The notes beneath the pieces were generated by a model. It saw nothing but the letters and a program-made list of their open reading frames with translations. It made no database searches and was not told where the DNA came from. A DNA stretch of 21,849 nucleotides from Clostridiales bacterium (GTDB lineage: Bacteria > Bacillota_A > Clostridia > Christensenellales > Christensenellaceae). This document shows positions 1 to 12,480 of this stretch, piece after piece. The position numbers and the translations under genes are program-made. The stretch covers positions 1-21,849 of the forward strand of contig QANA01000035.1 of assembly GCA_003149735.1 (NCBI GenBank). Reading direction: 5' to 3'. Every line of letters starts with the position of its first letter. The stretch's first letter is position 1.

Positions 1-515
1 TTGATCATCGGAATCTCATCGCCCGGGAAGTCATACTCGGAAAGCAGATCTCTTACTTCCATCTCTACCAGCTCAAGCAGCTCTTCGTCGTCTACCATAT
101 CTACCTTGTTCAGGAATACGATCAGGTATTTTACGCCTACCTGTCTTGCCAGCAGAATGTGCTCTCTCGTCTGCGGCATCGGACCGTCTGCTGCAGATAC
201 AACCAGAATTGCTCCGTCCATCTGCGCTGCGCCCGTGATCATGTTCTTTACATAGTCTGCGTGTCCGGGGCAGTCTACATGTGCGTAGTGTCTGTTCTCC
301 GTCTCGTATTCTACGTGTGCTGTATGAATTGTGATACCTCTTGCCGTCTCTTCTGCAGTACCGATATCTTCAAATTTCTTGCCTTCGGTTGTCCCGTTCA
401 GCGCTGCCAGCGTCATGGTGATCGCTGCCGTCAGCGTCGTCTTGCCGTGGTCTACGTGGCCAATCGTGCCTACGTTTACATGCGGCTTCGTTCTGCTAAA
501 TACTTGCTTTGCCAT
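1..515 (-). CDS. tuf: Elongation factor Tu, N-terminal part (cut by window edge)
   Basis: EF-Tu carries aminoacyl-tRNA to the ribosome as a GTP complex. The first 171 residues of the GTPase domain are visible: the P-loop GHVDHGKT near residue 19, switch I ending in RGITI, DCPGH (switch II) and the NKVD guanine-specificity motif. The rest lies beyond position 1. The ATG at 515 follows an AAAGGAG site about ten bases upstream. It is the last visible gene of rpsL-rpsG-fusA-tuf, 55 bases after fusA, with no terminator between. Codons such as GTA, GCA and AGA dominate, as in the neighbouring ribosomal genes, which fits high expression. One oddity: switch I reads [13 protein letters not shown] where the family normally has a form of DxAPEExxRGITI, so the conserved proline is deleted and the aspartate is glycine. 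Identity is certain. Confidence 0.97.
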   Translation of the reverse strand, partial: MAKQVFSRTKPHVNVGTIGHVDHGKTTLTAAITMTLAALNGTTEGKKFEDIGTAEETARGITIHTAHVEYETENRHYAHVDCPGHADYVKNMITGAAQMDGAILVVSAADGPMPQTREHILLARQVGVKYLIVFLNKVDMVDDEELLELVEMEVRDLLSEYDFPGDEIPMI

Positions 516-570
516 TTGTTCTTTACTCCTTTATTGGAACTACTCCATAGAAACAGAAATTATTCTTTGC

Positions 571-2649
571 TTACGCTTTTTTTCCGACTACTTTCTCCGC
601 AATATTGTTCGGCACGCGCTCATACTGTGCAAACTGCATAGTGTAAGTGCCTCTGCCCTGCGTCTTCGAGCGCAGGTCGGTTGCATAACCAAACATTTCA
701 GAGAGGGGAACCATTGCATGGATTACCTGTGCACCGGCTCTCATTTCAGAACCTTCGATGCGGCCTCTGCGGGCATTAATATTACCCAAAACATCGCCGA
801 AATATTCGTCCGGAACGTTGACTTCCACTTTCATGATCGGTTCCAGCAATACGCATGCTGCCTTGGAAAGTGCATCCTTCAGCGCCATGGAACCGGCAAT
901 CTTGAATGCCATTTCAGAGGAGTCGACTTCGTGATAAGAACCGTCATACAGCGTAGCCTTGAAGTCCAGTACTTCATAGCCGCCGATAATGCCGCTCTTG
1001 CTAGCTTCCTGAATACCAGCATCAATTGCGGGAATATATTCTTTGGGGATTACACCACCCACGATTGCATTGACAAACTGATAGCCGCTGCCCGGTTCGA
1101 GGGGTTCCACGCGAATTTTGCAGTGACCAAACTGACCACGACCACCGGACTGGCGGACATATCTGCCCTCTGCCTCCACTGCCTTGGTCATAGCTTCTCT
1201 GTAGGCAACCTGCGGCTTACCGACGTTGGCTTCTACTTTGAATTCTCTCAGCAGACGGTCAACCATGATCTCCAGATGCAGCTCGCCCATACCAGCAATA
1301 ATCGTCTGGCCGGTTTCTTCATCGGTATAAGTCTTAAAGGTGGGGTCTTCTTCAGCCAATTTCACCAAAGCAAGGCTCATCTTATCTCTGCCTGCCTTCG
1401 TTTTGGGCTCGATTGCCACACGGATAACAGGCTCCGGGAATTCCATATCTTCCAGCTCGATAGGAGCTTTTTCATCGCAAAGGCTGTCGCCGGTAGCAAC
1501 GTCTTTCATACCTACAATAGCAGCGATGTCGCCCGTATGTACGCTTTCGATTTCGTTACGACGGTCTGCCTGCATTCTAACGATACGACCTACACGGTCT
1601 CTCTTACCCTTGGAAGCGTTATAAACATAAGAACCGGCTTTCAATTCACCAGAGTATACTCTGATAAACGCCAATTTGCCGACGAAGGGGTCCGTCATAA
1701 TCTTGAATGCCAAAGCAGAGAAAGGCTCGCTATCATCTGCTTTACGGATTTCAGCTTCTTTTGTTGTGGGCTCTACACCTTCCACCGGCTTAATATCCAG
1801 CGGAGAAGGCAGCAAATCCACCACGTAATCCAGCATAAGCTGTACGCCCTTATTTCTGTAGGAAGAACCGCAGCAAACAGGGACAATCTCGCCTGCGATG
1901 GTGCGCTTTCTCAAAGCGGCAATGATTTCTTCTTTAGAGAGTTCTTCACCCTCAAAATATTTCTCCATCAAAGCTTCATCTGCTTCCGCAGCTGCTTCAA
2001 TGAGTTTTGCACGATATTCTTCTGCCTGCTCCATCATATCAGCAGGAATATCCACTACGTCAAATTTCGCGCCTGTTTCATCCCCTGTATCATAAAGGAC
2101 AGCATTCATATTCAGCAAGTCCACCATGCCCAGGAAGTCAGCTTCTTTGCCGATAGGCAGCTGCAACAGTACGGGATTTGCCTTGAGGCGCTCTTCAATC
2201 ATGTGCACCACGTTGAAGAAATCTGCACCGGTAATGTCCATCTTATTGACATAAGCCAAACGCGGTACACCAAATTTTTCAGCCTGACGCCATACCGTCT
2301 CGGACTGGGGTTCTACACCGCCCTTTGCGCAGAAAACTGCAACAGCTCCGTCCAGGACGCGCAAAGAACGCTCGACTTCTACTGTGAAGTCAACGTGTCC
2401 GGGAGTATCAATAATGTTCAGCTGATGGCCGCGCCAATGCGCCGTAACAGCTGCAGACATAATGGTAATGCCTCTTTCTCTCTCCTGATCCATAAAGTCA
2501 GTTGTCGAAGCACCATCGTGGGTCTCACCCATCTTATAGTTCTCACCGGTATAGTAAAGAATTCTCTCGGTTGTTGTCGTCTTGCCAGCATCGATATGGG
2601 CCATAATGCCGATATTTCTGACAAGATTTAAAGGGAGTCTCCCTTCCAC
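571..2649 (-). CDS. fusA: Elongation factor G
   Basis: EF-G is the ribosomal translocase GTPase. The 692-residue length from the chosen start is normal for bacterial EF-G. Visible motifs are [11 protein letters not shown] (residues 17-27), RGITI (59-63), DTPGHVDF (81-88) and NKMD (135-138). Domains II to V follow and the protein ends VVGKKA. An in-frame ATG at 2709 would add 20 residues unlike any EF-G and lies inside a strong hairpin. I chose GTG at 2647-2649, preceded by AAAGGAG at 2658-2664 with eight bases between; it gives [20 protein letters not shown], which aligns with the family start. The gene lies between rpsG and tuf in the str operon. The 129-base gap before it holds a large inverted repeat. 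Confidence 0.97.
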   Translation of the reverse strand: MEGRLPLNLVRNIGIMAHIDAGKTTTTERILYYTGENYKMGETHDGASTTDFMDQERERGITIMSAAVTAHWRGHQLNIIDTPGHVDFTVEVERSLRVLDGAVAVFCAKGGVEPQSETVWRQAEKFGVPRLAYVNKMDITGADFFNVVHMIEERLKANPVLLQLPIGKEADFLGMVDLLNMNAVLYDTGDETGAKFDVVDIPADMMEQAEEYRAKLIEAAAEADEALMEKYFEGEELSKEEIIAALRKRTIAGEIVPVCCGSSYRNKGVQLMLDYVVDLLPSPLDIKPVEGVEPTTKEAEIRKADDSEPFSALAFKIMTDPFVGKLAFIRVYSGELKAGSYVYNASKGKRDRVGRIVRMQADRRNEIESVHTGDIAAIVGMKDVATGDSLCDEKAPIELEDMEFPEPVIRVAIEPKTKAGRDKMSLALVKLAEEDPTFKTYTDEETGQTIIAGMGELHLEIMVDRLLREFKVEANVGKPQVAYREAMTKAVEAEGRYVRQSGGRGQFGHCKIRVEPLEPGSGYQFVNAIVGGVIPKEYIPAIDAGIQEASKSGIIGGYEVLDFKATLYDGSYHEVDSSEMAFKIAGSMALKDALSKAACVLLEPIMKVEVNVPDEYFGDVLGNINARRGRIEGSEMRAGAQVIHAMVPLSEMFGYATDLRSKTQGRGTYTMQFAQYERVPNNIAEKVVGKKA

Positions 2650-2700
2650 TTGTGTTTCTCCTTTCAAAACAAGTATCAGAGCAATTAAATCTCTGTTGCC

Positions 2701-2749
2701 CTTACGCATTTTACGCGCGCAAAGATCTCGCGCGCGTAAATTGTGTAAG
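2701..2749 (-). promoter_or_regulatory. Large inverted repeat in the rpsG-fusA gap
   Basis: Positions 2710-2720 and 2730-2740 form a perfect 11-base inverted repeat around a nine-base loop. The outer arms 2701-2709 and 2741-2749 extend it to about 20 paired positions with two mismatches. The inner arms are GC-rich (alternating CG). No U-tract follows on the minus strand, so it is not a normal terminator. It ends about 50 bases before the fusA GTG. It may be an RNA processing site, an mRNA stabiliser or a regulator of EF-G synthesis; which one is inference. Confidence 0.7.
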
Positions 2750-2778
2750 TCTGGTTAAAATTATTGCATTTAAAAAGC

Positions 2779-3249
2779 TTAGAAACGGAAATGAGCAAAG
2801 GCCTTATTCGCTTCAGCAGCTCTATGCATTTCTTCTTTTCTGCGCACGCTTGCGCCTGTATTATTGGCTGCATCCATGATTTCTCCGGCTACGCGCTCGC
2901 TCATGGTTCTTTCACCACGGGCTCTGGAGAAATTGGTCATCCAACGCAACGCAAGAGTCTGTCTTCTTTCGGGGCGCACTTCCATGGGAACTTGATAAGT
3001 CGCTCCTCCGACTCTTCTCGCCTTAACTTCCAATGCAGGCATGATGTTCTCCATAGCAGCTTCAAATACTTCCATGGGATCTTTGCCTGTTTTCTCTCCG
3101 ATCATCTCAAATGCATCATAGCAAATACGCTGCGCAGTGCCGCGCTTGCCATCCAGCATGATCTGGTTGATGAGTTTTGTTACAACTGTGCTTTTATAGA
3201 TAGGATCCGGCGTAACAATACGCTTCGGTGTTCCACCACGTCTGGACAT
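2779..3249 (-). CDS. rpsG: 30S ribosomal protein S7
   Basis: S7 is a primary 16S rRNA-binding protein that nucleates assembly of the 30S head and contacts the E site. The 156-residue length is the usual bacterial size. The start [10 protein letters not shown], the [16 protein letters not shown] region, the [17 protein letters not shown] loop (about residues 80-96) and the terminal region of small and basic residues are all characteristic. The ATG at 3249 follows GGAGG with six bases between. It lies 59 bases downstream of rpsL and upstream of fusA, the conserved str operon order. In E. coli S7 represses its own operon by binding the S12-S7 spacer; nothing here proves the same. Confidence 0.98.
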   Translation of the reverse strand: MSRRGGTPKRIVTPDPIYKSTVVTKLINQIMLDGKRGTAQRICYDAFEMIGEKTGKDPMEVFEAAMENIMPALEVKARRVGGATYQVPMEVRPERRQTLALRWMTNFSRARGERTMSERVAGEIMDAANNTGASVRRKEEMHRAAEANKAFAHFRF

Positions 3250-3308
3250 GTTTTACCTCCGTAATTTTAACTGTAAAAATAAATTGGCTCAACCTGAAAC
3301 TATCGACC

Positions 3309-3689
3309 TTATTTGCTCTTCTTGGCTTTCTTGGTACCATAACGAGATCTGCCCTGCATTCTGCCGTTTACGCCGGCTGCATCCAGAGCGCCTCTGATAA
3401 TATGGTAACGAACACCAGGAAGATCCTTAACTCTGCCGCCTCTGATCAATACGACGGAGTGCTCCTGCAGGTTGTGACCAATACCCGGGATATAAACAGT
3501 ACCTTCCATGCCATTTACAAGACGGACTCTCGCAATTTTTCTAAGAGCAGAGTTCGGCTTCTTGGGGGTCATTGTACGAACTGCAGTGCAAACCCCTCTT
3601 TTCTGCGGGCATTCCTGAAGAATCGGTGTCTTGGATTTATATTCAACAGTTGTTCTTCCTTTTTTTACAAGCTGGTTAATGGTAGGCAT
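3309..3689 (-). CDS. rpsL: 30S ribosomal protein S12
   Basis: S12 sits at the decoding centre of the small subunit and influences accuracy. It has 126 residues, near the usual length. It opens [12 protein letters not shown] and contains [18 protein letters not shown] and the [13 protein letters not shown] loop. The two lysines whose substitution causes streptomycin resistance in other bacteria (in TPKKPNS and GRVKDLP) are both present, so the site is wild-type in form. The C-terminus [13 protein letters not shown] is typical. The ATG at 3689 follows AAGGAGGT at about nine bases. It is the first gene of rpsL-rpsG-fusA-tuf and is driven by a promoter at 3826-3855. Confidence 0.98.
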   Translation of the reverse strand: MPTINQLVKKGRTTVEYKSKTPILQECPQKRGVCTAVRTMTPKKPNSALRKIARVRLVNGMEGTVYIPGIGHNLQEHSVVLIRGGRVKDLPGVRYHIIRGALDAAGVNGRMQGRSRYGTKKAKKSK

Positions 3690-3819
3690 ACCTTAACTCT
3701 GTACCTCCTTGCGTGATTATGCAAAAATAATTTTAATGTATATATGAGATTCCCACGCAACCCTTGGGGAATGAATACACAAAGCTCCTTTGCTGTACAT
3801 AAAACAACAGCACATAGCA
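3690..3819 (-). promoter_or_regulatory. Structured 5' leader of rpsL
   Basis: About 130 bases separate the predicted transcription start from the rpsL ATG, with no gene in them. On the minus strand ATTCCC (3772-3767) pairs with GGGAAT (3754-3749) around a 12-base loop. Within that loop TTGCGT (3760-3755) is complementary to ACGCAA (3714-3709), which overlaps the start of the AAGGAGGT ribosome site at 3710-3703. Together these would make an H-type pseudoknot that could control ribosome access. A smaller GCTGT/ACAGC hairpin lies just upstream. The pairings are seen; the regulatory role is inferred. Confidence 0.4.
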
Positions 3820-3825
3820 GGATAT

Positions 3826-3855
3826 ATTCTATCATCTGCCAAGATGCCATGTCAA
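3826..3855 (-). promoter_or_regulatory. Sigma-A promoter of the rpsL-rpsG-fusA-tuf operon
   Basis: The minus strand reads TTGACA (3855-3850), an 18-base spacer and TAGAAT (3831-3826), with a TGA extension before the -10. The -35 is a perfect consensus hexamer. It lies directly downstream of the hairpin that closes the rpoB-rpoC unit, so the str operon has its own start. Predicted start of transcription is near 3819. Confidence 0.8.
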
Positions 3856-3856
3856 C

Positions 3857-3909
3857 AAAAAATTTACAATCCTGCGGGCATTTCCGAACTTTTATTCGAT
3901 TTGCCCGCA
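3857..3909 (-). terminator. Terminator-like hairpin ending the rpoB-rpoC unit
   Basis: On the minus strand a perfect eight-base stem (3909-3902 with 3880-3873, GC-rich) encloses a smaller CGAA/TTCG stem. A run of six T residues follows about ten bases later, at about 3862-3857. The delay before the T run makes it weaker than a textbook terminator. It lies just after the stop of the eight-cysteine gene and just before the rpsL promoter. Confidence 0.6.
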
Positions 3910-3922
3910 AGTTGCTTTCTTC

Positions 3923-4678
3923 TTACTGATCGCCCGGCTGCCGGGGATCGCTGCTGAAAAATCTGAAATGTTCTCTGGGTTTCTTTCTGGAAATCAACAT
4001 TCTTGTCTTATCCTGTTCATCACGATAGACGAACCAACCGAGTTCTTCCATTTCCCGCATTTCCGGAATATCAAAGACCCGAAAATACATTTCATTACTA
4101 TATTTTTTAATCAATTTTTTCGAGATCCAACCACCTGCCGCATAAACCAATGCCATGATAAACAGGAAAATAACCATGGGGATATATTCCGGGGAATACC
4201 GGATTACTTCCAAAGGCGACAGCGCCAGTACAACCAGCAGACCGATTACAAATCCGATCATCACAGAGTAGAATTTGAAATTTTCTGCCCAATTATATCT
4301 TCTTCGGCACTCTTTGCAGATGGCAATCGGAAAAGGAATCAGGCTGCCCACATCTTCGCGCTGCAGTTTGCCCAACCCGAAAATCATTCCTTTTTCATAC
4401 GGCGGTTCGGGATGTGCCATATCAATCACTGCATAGGCAGCTTTGGGATTCCCGGGCCTTTTTTTACAGAACAAACAGGTGTCTGATTCATGGAAAGCAT
4501 CCGCATCCCACGGCAGATTGCTCTGCGTGACCTGCCAGATCTCATTTGTTTTGACCTTTTCAAATTCCTTTACATTGCTTTTATAAAGAGAACATTTCTC
4601 ACAGCCGTCGCTTCCGAGGAACTTGCAGATCGGCGTATGCTTTACCGTACACTTTCTGCTTATTTTTTCAATCTCCAC
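3923..4678 (-). CDS. Unknown membrane protein with eight cysteines and two transmembrane helices
   Basis: I do not recognise this 251-residue protein. The first part is soluble and has eight cysteines: C10, C18, C26, C29, then C68-x2-C71 and C121-x2-C124. They could form two four-cysteine metal sites, most simply zinc ribbons or knuckles. Two hydrophobic helices follow (about 135-155 and 163-183), then a charged C-terminal tail of about 65 residues. With one hairpin in the membrane, both ends would lie on the same side, probably the cytoplasm. The GTG start at 4676-4678 is supported by GGAGG at 4690-4686, seven bases upstream. It begins 37 bases after rpoC stops and precedes the terminator-like hairpin, so it is co-transcribed with RNA polymerase genes. 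In Bacillus and many Clostridia this position holds a small L7Ae-family ribosomal protein, which this is not. Its role is unknown. Confidence 0.85.
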   Translation of the reverse strand: MEIEKISRKCTVKHTPICKFLGSDGCEKCSLYKSNVKEFEKVKTNEIWQVTQSNLPWDADAFHESDTCLFCKKRPGNPKAAYAVIDMAHPEPPYEKGMIFGLGKLQREDVGSLIPFPIAICKECRRRYNWAENFKFYSVMIGFVIGLLVVLALSPLEVIRYSPEYIPMVIFLFIMALVYAAGGWISKKLIKKYSNEMYFRVFDIPEMREMEELGWFVYRDEQDKTRMLISRKKPREHFRFFSSDPRQPGDQ

Positions 4679-4706
4679 CTCGTGACCTCCGTCTTATTTG
4701 AGAGCA

Positions 4707-4727
4707 CAGGAGCTTTTACAGCTCCTG
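4707..4727 (-). repeat. Short perfect hairpin spanning the rpoC stop codon
   Basis: CAGGAGC (4727-4721 on the minus strand) and GCTCCTG (4713-4707) form a seven-base perfect stem. The TAA stop of rpoC (4718-4716) is in the loop. No U-tract follows, so it is not a normal intrinsic terminator. It may be fortuitous, an mRNA processing site, or affect reinitiation at the next gene. Confidence 0.45.
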
Positions 4728-7700
4728 CACTTGATCCGTTGTGAAATCTTCCAGCTGCATTGCAATTCCCTGGTCAGGAATATTTTTTGCAGCATCCACA
4801 TTTTTATACCGCTTCATACCGGTACCGGCAGGAATCAGCTTACCAATAATAATATTTTCCTTGAGGCCGACCAGCGGATCCACCTTGCCCTTGATTGCCG
4901 CATCGGTGAGTACACGCGTCGTCTCCTGGAAGGATGCTGCAGAGAAGAAGGATTCGGTAGAAAGAGCCGCTTTCGTGATTCCCAGCAATACGCGGGAGGC
5001 AATTGCCGGCTTTTTCCCTTCTTTTACAGCTTTTTCATTTTCTGCTTCAAAGCGGAAAATATCCACCATCTCGCCGGTAAGCATATTGGTTTCTCCAGCA
5101 TCATCGATCCGACATTTGCGCAGCATCTGACGAATAATGACTTCCAGATGCTTATCGGAAATCTCAACGCCCTGCATACGATAAACCATCTGGACTTCCT
5201 TCAGCAGGTAGCTCTGGACACCCTTGATACCCTTGATTTTAAGGATATCCGCAGGATTGATAGAACCTTCGGTCAGCTCATCACCTGCTTCGATCGTCTG
5301 TCCATCCTGCACTTTAATACGGGATCCATAGGCAATCGGATATACCGCAGATTCTCCGACCTCAGGCGTAACAATCACTTCACGCTTTTTCTTATTATCC
5401 GAAATCGAGACCACACCGCTGATTTCGGTGATTACCGCCTGGCCTCTTGGCTTTCTGGCTTCAAACAATTCTTCGACACGGGGAAGACCCTGTGTGATAT
5501 CGCCGCCGGCAACACCGCCGGTATGGAAGGTTCTCATCGTCAGCTGTGTACCCGGCTCACCGATAGATTGTGCCGCAATGACGCCAACCGCTTCGCCGAT
5601 GTCCACCAGATTGCCTGTTGCCATATTCGCACCATAGCATTTGCGGCAAACACCATTCTCGCTCTTGCAGGTGAGTACAGAGCGGATCTGCACTTCCTTA
5701 ATGCCGGCTGCAACAATCTTTTTAGCCTGCTGAGGCGTAATCATCTCATTGGCGGGTGCCAATACTTCGCCCGTTTCCGGATGCACTATATCATGCACAG
5801 CGACGCGGCCACGGATTCTGTCTTCCAACGGTTCTACAACATTGTTGCCGCTGTACAGATCGCCTACCATAATGCCTTGCGTCTGCTCGCCCAGGCGCTC
5901 AAAGCAATCGTCTTCCCGGACAATCACGTTGTGCGAAACGTCTACCAGACGTCTGGTCAAATAACCGGAGTCTGCTGTACGCAAAGCCGTATCGGCCAAG
6001 CCTTTTCTTGCACCGTGAGAAGAGATGAAGAACTCCAGCACGGTCAGACCTTCACGGAAGTTTGCACGAATCGGGATTTCAATAATCTCACCGGAAGGAT
6101 CGGCCATCAAGCCGCGCATGCCGGCCAACTGACGAATCTGGTTAATGCTGCCGCGGGCACCGGATTTCGCCATCATATTGATGGAGTTGAAATCATCCAT
6201 ACTGTTTTCCAGGGCTGCCGTAACTTTATTGGTCGTTTCCGTCCAGACGGCTACGACATTATCCTTACGTTCCTTACCAGTCAGGAAGCCGCGGCGGTAT
6301 TGCCGTTCGATATGGCTGATGCGTTCTTCTGCTTCCGCAATATATTGCTTCTTTTCTGCCGGAACTTTGATATCTGAAACGCTAACTGTAATAGCGCCAA
6401 TCGTCGAATAATGATAACCCTGCGCTTTGATCAGGTCCAATACCTCACTGGTCTTGCTGGCTCCCAACACTTCAAAGCATTTGCCGACAATTTTACCCAA
6501 CTGCGATTTGCCAACCACTTCATTGACTTCATACTGCAGTTCATTTTCCGGAATACTACGGTCAAGATAGCCGAGATTCTGAGGAATTGCCTGGTTAAAA
6601 ATAATGCGGCCTGCACTGGTGGGGATAATGCCTGTCTTCCGTTCCCCGTTTACCTCTCGGGTTACGCGGACATTTATCTTCGCCTGCATTTCAATATTAT
6701 GGGTATGATAAGCCAGCAAAGCTTCTTCAGGTGAAGCAAACGTGCTGCCTTCTCCCTTTGCGCCCGGTTTCAAAATCGTCAGATAGTAGGAACCCAGCAC
6801 CATATCCTGTGTGGGAATTACAACCGGTTTACCATCCTGCGGTTTCAAAATATTATTGGCAGCCAGCATCAAATAACGTGCCTCTGCCTGGGCTTCTACA
6901 GAAAGCGGTACGTGCACAGCCATCTGGTCTCCGTCGAAGTCTGCGTTAAATGCAGTACATGCCAACGGATGCAGCTTGATCGCTCTGCCCTCTACCAACA
7001 CCGGTTCAAAGGCCTGAATACCAAGCCGGTGCAGCGTCGGTGCACGGTTGAGCAATACAGGGTGGCCTTTAATAACTTCTTCCAGCACATCCCAAACCTC
7101 CGGACGCACTTTTTCCACCATGCGCTTTGCGCTCTTGATATTATGAGCATAGCCTTCATCGGCAAGCCGTTTCATGACAAAGGGTTTGAAAAGCTCCAGC
7201 GCCATTTCCTTAGGCAAGCCGCATTGATACATCTTCAATTCGGGGCCAACAACAATAACGCTACGGCCGGAATAGTCAACACGCTTACCCAACAGATTCT
7301 GGCGGAAACGTCCCTGCTTGCCGCGCAGCATATCCGAAAGAGACTTCAGTGCGCGATTGCCTACTCCAGTGACCGGCCGGCCTCTTCTGCCGTTATCGAT
7401 CAGGGCGTCCACCGCTTCCTGCAGCATGCGTTTTTCATTGCGTACGATAATATCCGGTGCTTTCAGCTCCAACAAACGTTTCAAACGGTTATTTCTGTTG
7501 ATAACTCTGCGATACAGATCATTCAAATCGGAGGTTGCAAAGCGGCCACCATCAAGGGGCACCATCGGGCGCAATTCCGGCGGAATAACCGGCACTACAT
7601 CCAAAATGATCCATTCCGGCTTATTGTTGGATTTACGGAACGCTTCGATGACTTCCATGCGCTTAATGGCACGGGTACGTTTTTGCCCGGAAGTGCTCTG

Positions 7701-8288
7701 CAAATCCTCTTTCAGGCTTTCAGCAATTGCATCCAAATCCAATTCCTGCAACAGAATTTTAATTGCCTCAGCGCCCATACCGGCCTTAAAGCTGTCTTCT
7801 CCAAAATTTTCAATTGCTTCCCGATATTCTTTATCGCTCAGCAGCTGCTTATATTCCAGAGTTGTCTCTCCCGGATCGGTAACAATAAAAGAGGCAAAAT
7901 ACAGCACCTTTTCCAATGCACGGGGAGAAATATCCAAAAGCAGGCTCATGCGGGAAGGAATTCCCTTGAAATACCAGATATGCGAAACGGGAGCCGCCAG
8001 TTCAATATGCCCCATGCGTTCACGACGCACTTTGGCACGGGTGACTTCCACACCACATTTCTCACAGACAATTCCTTTATGGCGAATACGTTTATATCTT
8101 CCGCAGTGGCATTCCCAGTCCTTCGTCGGTCCAAAAATGCGTTCGCAGAATAAACCATCCCGTTCGGGCTTGAGTGTACGATAGTTGATCGTCTCCGGCT
8201 TTTTAACCTCTCCGTGAGACCATTCTCTTATTTTTTCCGGCGATGCCAGACCTATCTGCATCGAATCGAAAGTGTTGAGTTCGAACAA
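4716..8288 (-). CDS. rpoC: DNA-directed RNA polymerase subunit beta'
   Basis: This is the catalytic beta' subunit of RNA polymerase. The length of 1190 residues matches Firmicutes beta'. Counting from the chosen start, the N-terminal zinc ribbon has C60, C62, C75 and C78. The active-site NADFDGDQM lies near 448-456 with the three magnesium-binding aspartates intact. The second zinc site is REDDC plus [11 protein letters not shown]. The trigger-loop region contains [21 protein letters not shown] split over conserved blocks. There is no intein or large insertion. I chose TTG at 8286-8288 because it gives [20 protein letters not shown], like other Firmicutes. The ribosome site AAGGAGAGGG (8305-8296) would lie inside the coding region if the in-frame ATG at 8309 were used. 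The gene is 53 bases after rpoB and the same transcript continues into the eight-cysteine gene. Confidence 0.97.
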   Translation of the reverse strand: MFELNTFDSMQIGLASPEKIREWSHGEVKKPETINYRTLKPERDGLFCERIFGPTKDWECHCGRYKRIRHKGIVCEKCGVEVTRAKVRRERMGHIELAAPVSHIWYFKGIPSRMSLLLDISPRALEKVLYFASFIVTDPGETTLEYKQLLSDKEYREAIENFGEDSFKAGMGAEAIKILLQELDLDAIAESLKEDLQSTSGQKRTRAIKRMEVIEAFRKSNNKPEWIILDVVPVIPPELRPMVPLDGGRFATSDLNDLYRRVINRNNRLKRLLELKAPDIIVRNEKRMLQEAVDALIDNGRRGRPVTGVGNRALKSLSDMLRGKQGRFRQNLLGKRVDYSGRSVIVVGPELKMYQCGLPKEMALELFKPFVMKRLADEGYAHNIKSAKRMVEKVRPEVWDVLEEVIKGHPVLLNRAPTLHRLGIQAFEPVLVEGRAIKLHPLACTAFNADFDGDQMAVHVPLSVEAQAEARYLMLAANNILKPQDGKPVVIPTQDMVLGSYYLTILKPGAKGEGSTFASPEEALLAYHTHNIEMQAKINVRVTREVNGERKTGIIPTSAGRIIFNQAIPQNLGYLDRSIPENELQYEVNEVVGKSQLGKIVGKCFEVLGASKTSEVLDLIKAQGYHYSTIGAITVSVSDIKVPAEKKQYIAEAEERISHIERQYRRGFLTGKERKDNVVAVWTETTNKVTAALENSMDDFNSINMMAKSGARGSINQIRQLAGMRGLMADPSGEIIEIPIRANFREGLTVLEFFISSHGARKGLADTALRTADSGYLTRRLVDVSHNVIVREDDCFERLGEQTQGIMVGDLYSGNNVVEPLEDRIRGRVAVHDIVHPETGEVLAPANEMITPQQAKKIVAAGIKEVQIRSVLTCKSENGVCRKCYGANMATGNLVDIGEAVGVIAAQSIGEPGTQLTMRTFHTGGVAGGDITQGLPRVEELFEARKPRGQAVITEISGVVSISDNKKKREVIVTPEVGESAVYPIAYGSRIKVQDGQTIEAGDELTEGSINPADILKIKGIKGVQSYLLKEVQMVYRMQGVEISDKHLEVIIRQMLRKCRIDDAGETNMLTGEMVDIFRFEAENEKAVKEGKKPAIASRVLLGITKAALSTESFFSAASFQETTRVLTDAAIKGKVDPLVGLKENIIIGKLIPAGTGMKRYKNVDAAKNIPDQGIAMQLEDFTTDQVQEL

Positions 8289-8341
8289 AGTAAAACCCTC
8301 TCCTTCCATGAATTAATAATGTGAGTCACAGTTTGCATCGA

Positions 8342-12118
<3,777 letters not shown>

Positions 12119-12281
12119 ACTCGAACCACTCACTCCTATTCATTAATCTTTATTTTACATTGGCTGCCTGCTGTTTTTAAAGCCGGCAAAAGTGAACTTT
12201 TTTCTAAAAAATCCTTTTATCATGCGGATCTTTTATTTGCACTTTTATTCTTTAAAAGAGCGAATCTTTTAGAGAGTGCAG
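12119..12281 (-). promoter_or_regulatory. Structured 5' leader of rpoB
   Basis: About 160 bases of gene-free leader. It begins with a two-part hairpin: TGCACT (12280-12275) pairs with AGTGCA (12243-12238), and inside it TAAAAGA (12271-12265) pairs with TCTTTTA (12259-12253). A second nine-base stem with one G-U pair (12234-12226 with 12214-12206) ends in a T-rich stretch and resembles a weak attenuator. AAAAGTG (12246-12240), part of the first hairpin, can instead pair perfectly with CACTTTT (12194-12188). The pairings are seen; a switch function is inferred. Confidence 0.4.
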
Positions 12282-12287
12282 TATATG

Positions 12288-12316
12288 ATAATAACATTTT
12301 GCAATTCTTCTGTCAA
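12288..12316 (-). promoter_or_regulatory. Sigma-A promoter of rpoB-rpoC
   Basis: The minus strand reads TTGACA (12316-12311), exactly 17 bases, then TATTAT (12293-12288) preceded by TGT, an extended -10. This is one of the best promoter matches in the window. It directly follows the T run of the upstream terminator. The start of transcription should be near 12281. Confidence 0.87.
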
Positions 12317-12318
12317 TG

Positions 12319-12345
12319 AAAAAAACGCGGCCAAGCCGTGTTTTT
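12319..12345 (-). terminator. Intrinsic terminator after the yacL-like gene
   Basis: On the minus strand AACACGGC and GCCGCGTT pair around a TTG loop with one mismatch. Flanking A and T residues lengthen the stem, and seven T residues follow. It separates the PIN/TRAM gene from the rpoB promoter. About 135 AT-rich bases lie between it and the stop codon at 12481. Confidence 0.8.
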
Positions 12346-12480
12346 AAGGGTTTTTCTTCTGTTTTTTGCAAAAATTTTTATTTTCACCTGACTCACATTC
12401 ATAAATTTTAATAAAAATTTTTCAAATTCACAAATTATTTACAATTTAAGTTTCTCCTGCACTAAAACAGAAAAGAACTA
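12346..12480. other. AT-rich spacer downstream of the yacL-like gene
   Basis: No gene is seen here. The stretch is very AT-rich with several short AAATTTT-type inverted repeats. A possible weak promoter on the minus strand (TTGTGA at 12433-12428, 17 bases, TAAAAT at 12410-12405) would give a transcript of under 100 bases ending at the terminator at 12319-12345. Such matches arise easily in AT-rich DNA. Confidence 0.3.

Noticed and set aside
331..2631. 766-residue open frame on the plus strand
   Set aside because: It is the antisense shadow of fusA and part of tuf; it has no ribosome site or family motif, and the minus-strand genes are certain.
2650..2709. N-terminal extension of fusA from ATG 2709
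   Set aside because: The added residues do not match EF-G, and the good ribosome site lies at 2658-2664 before GTG 2649.
3665..3910. 81-residue minus-strand frame upstream of rpsL
   Set aside because: It covers the terminator-like hairpin, the promoter and the leader of rpsL, overlaps the rpsL start and has no ribosome site. Its hydrophobic stretch is an accident of AT-rich DNA.
4698..6377. 559-residue plus-strand open frame, and similar long plus-strand frames at 6912-8153, 8939-9952 and 13626-15026
   Set aside because: All lie opposite rpoC, rpoB or radA. They arise because the codons whose complements are stops (TTA, CTA, TCA) are rare in the real genes. Their translations resemble no protein.
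8319..8328. ATGTGAGTCA, also found inverted near 12389-12398
   Set aside because: A single ten-base match in 21.8 kb on opposite strands, at unrelated places, is expected by chance.
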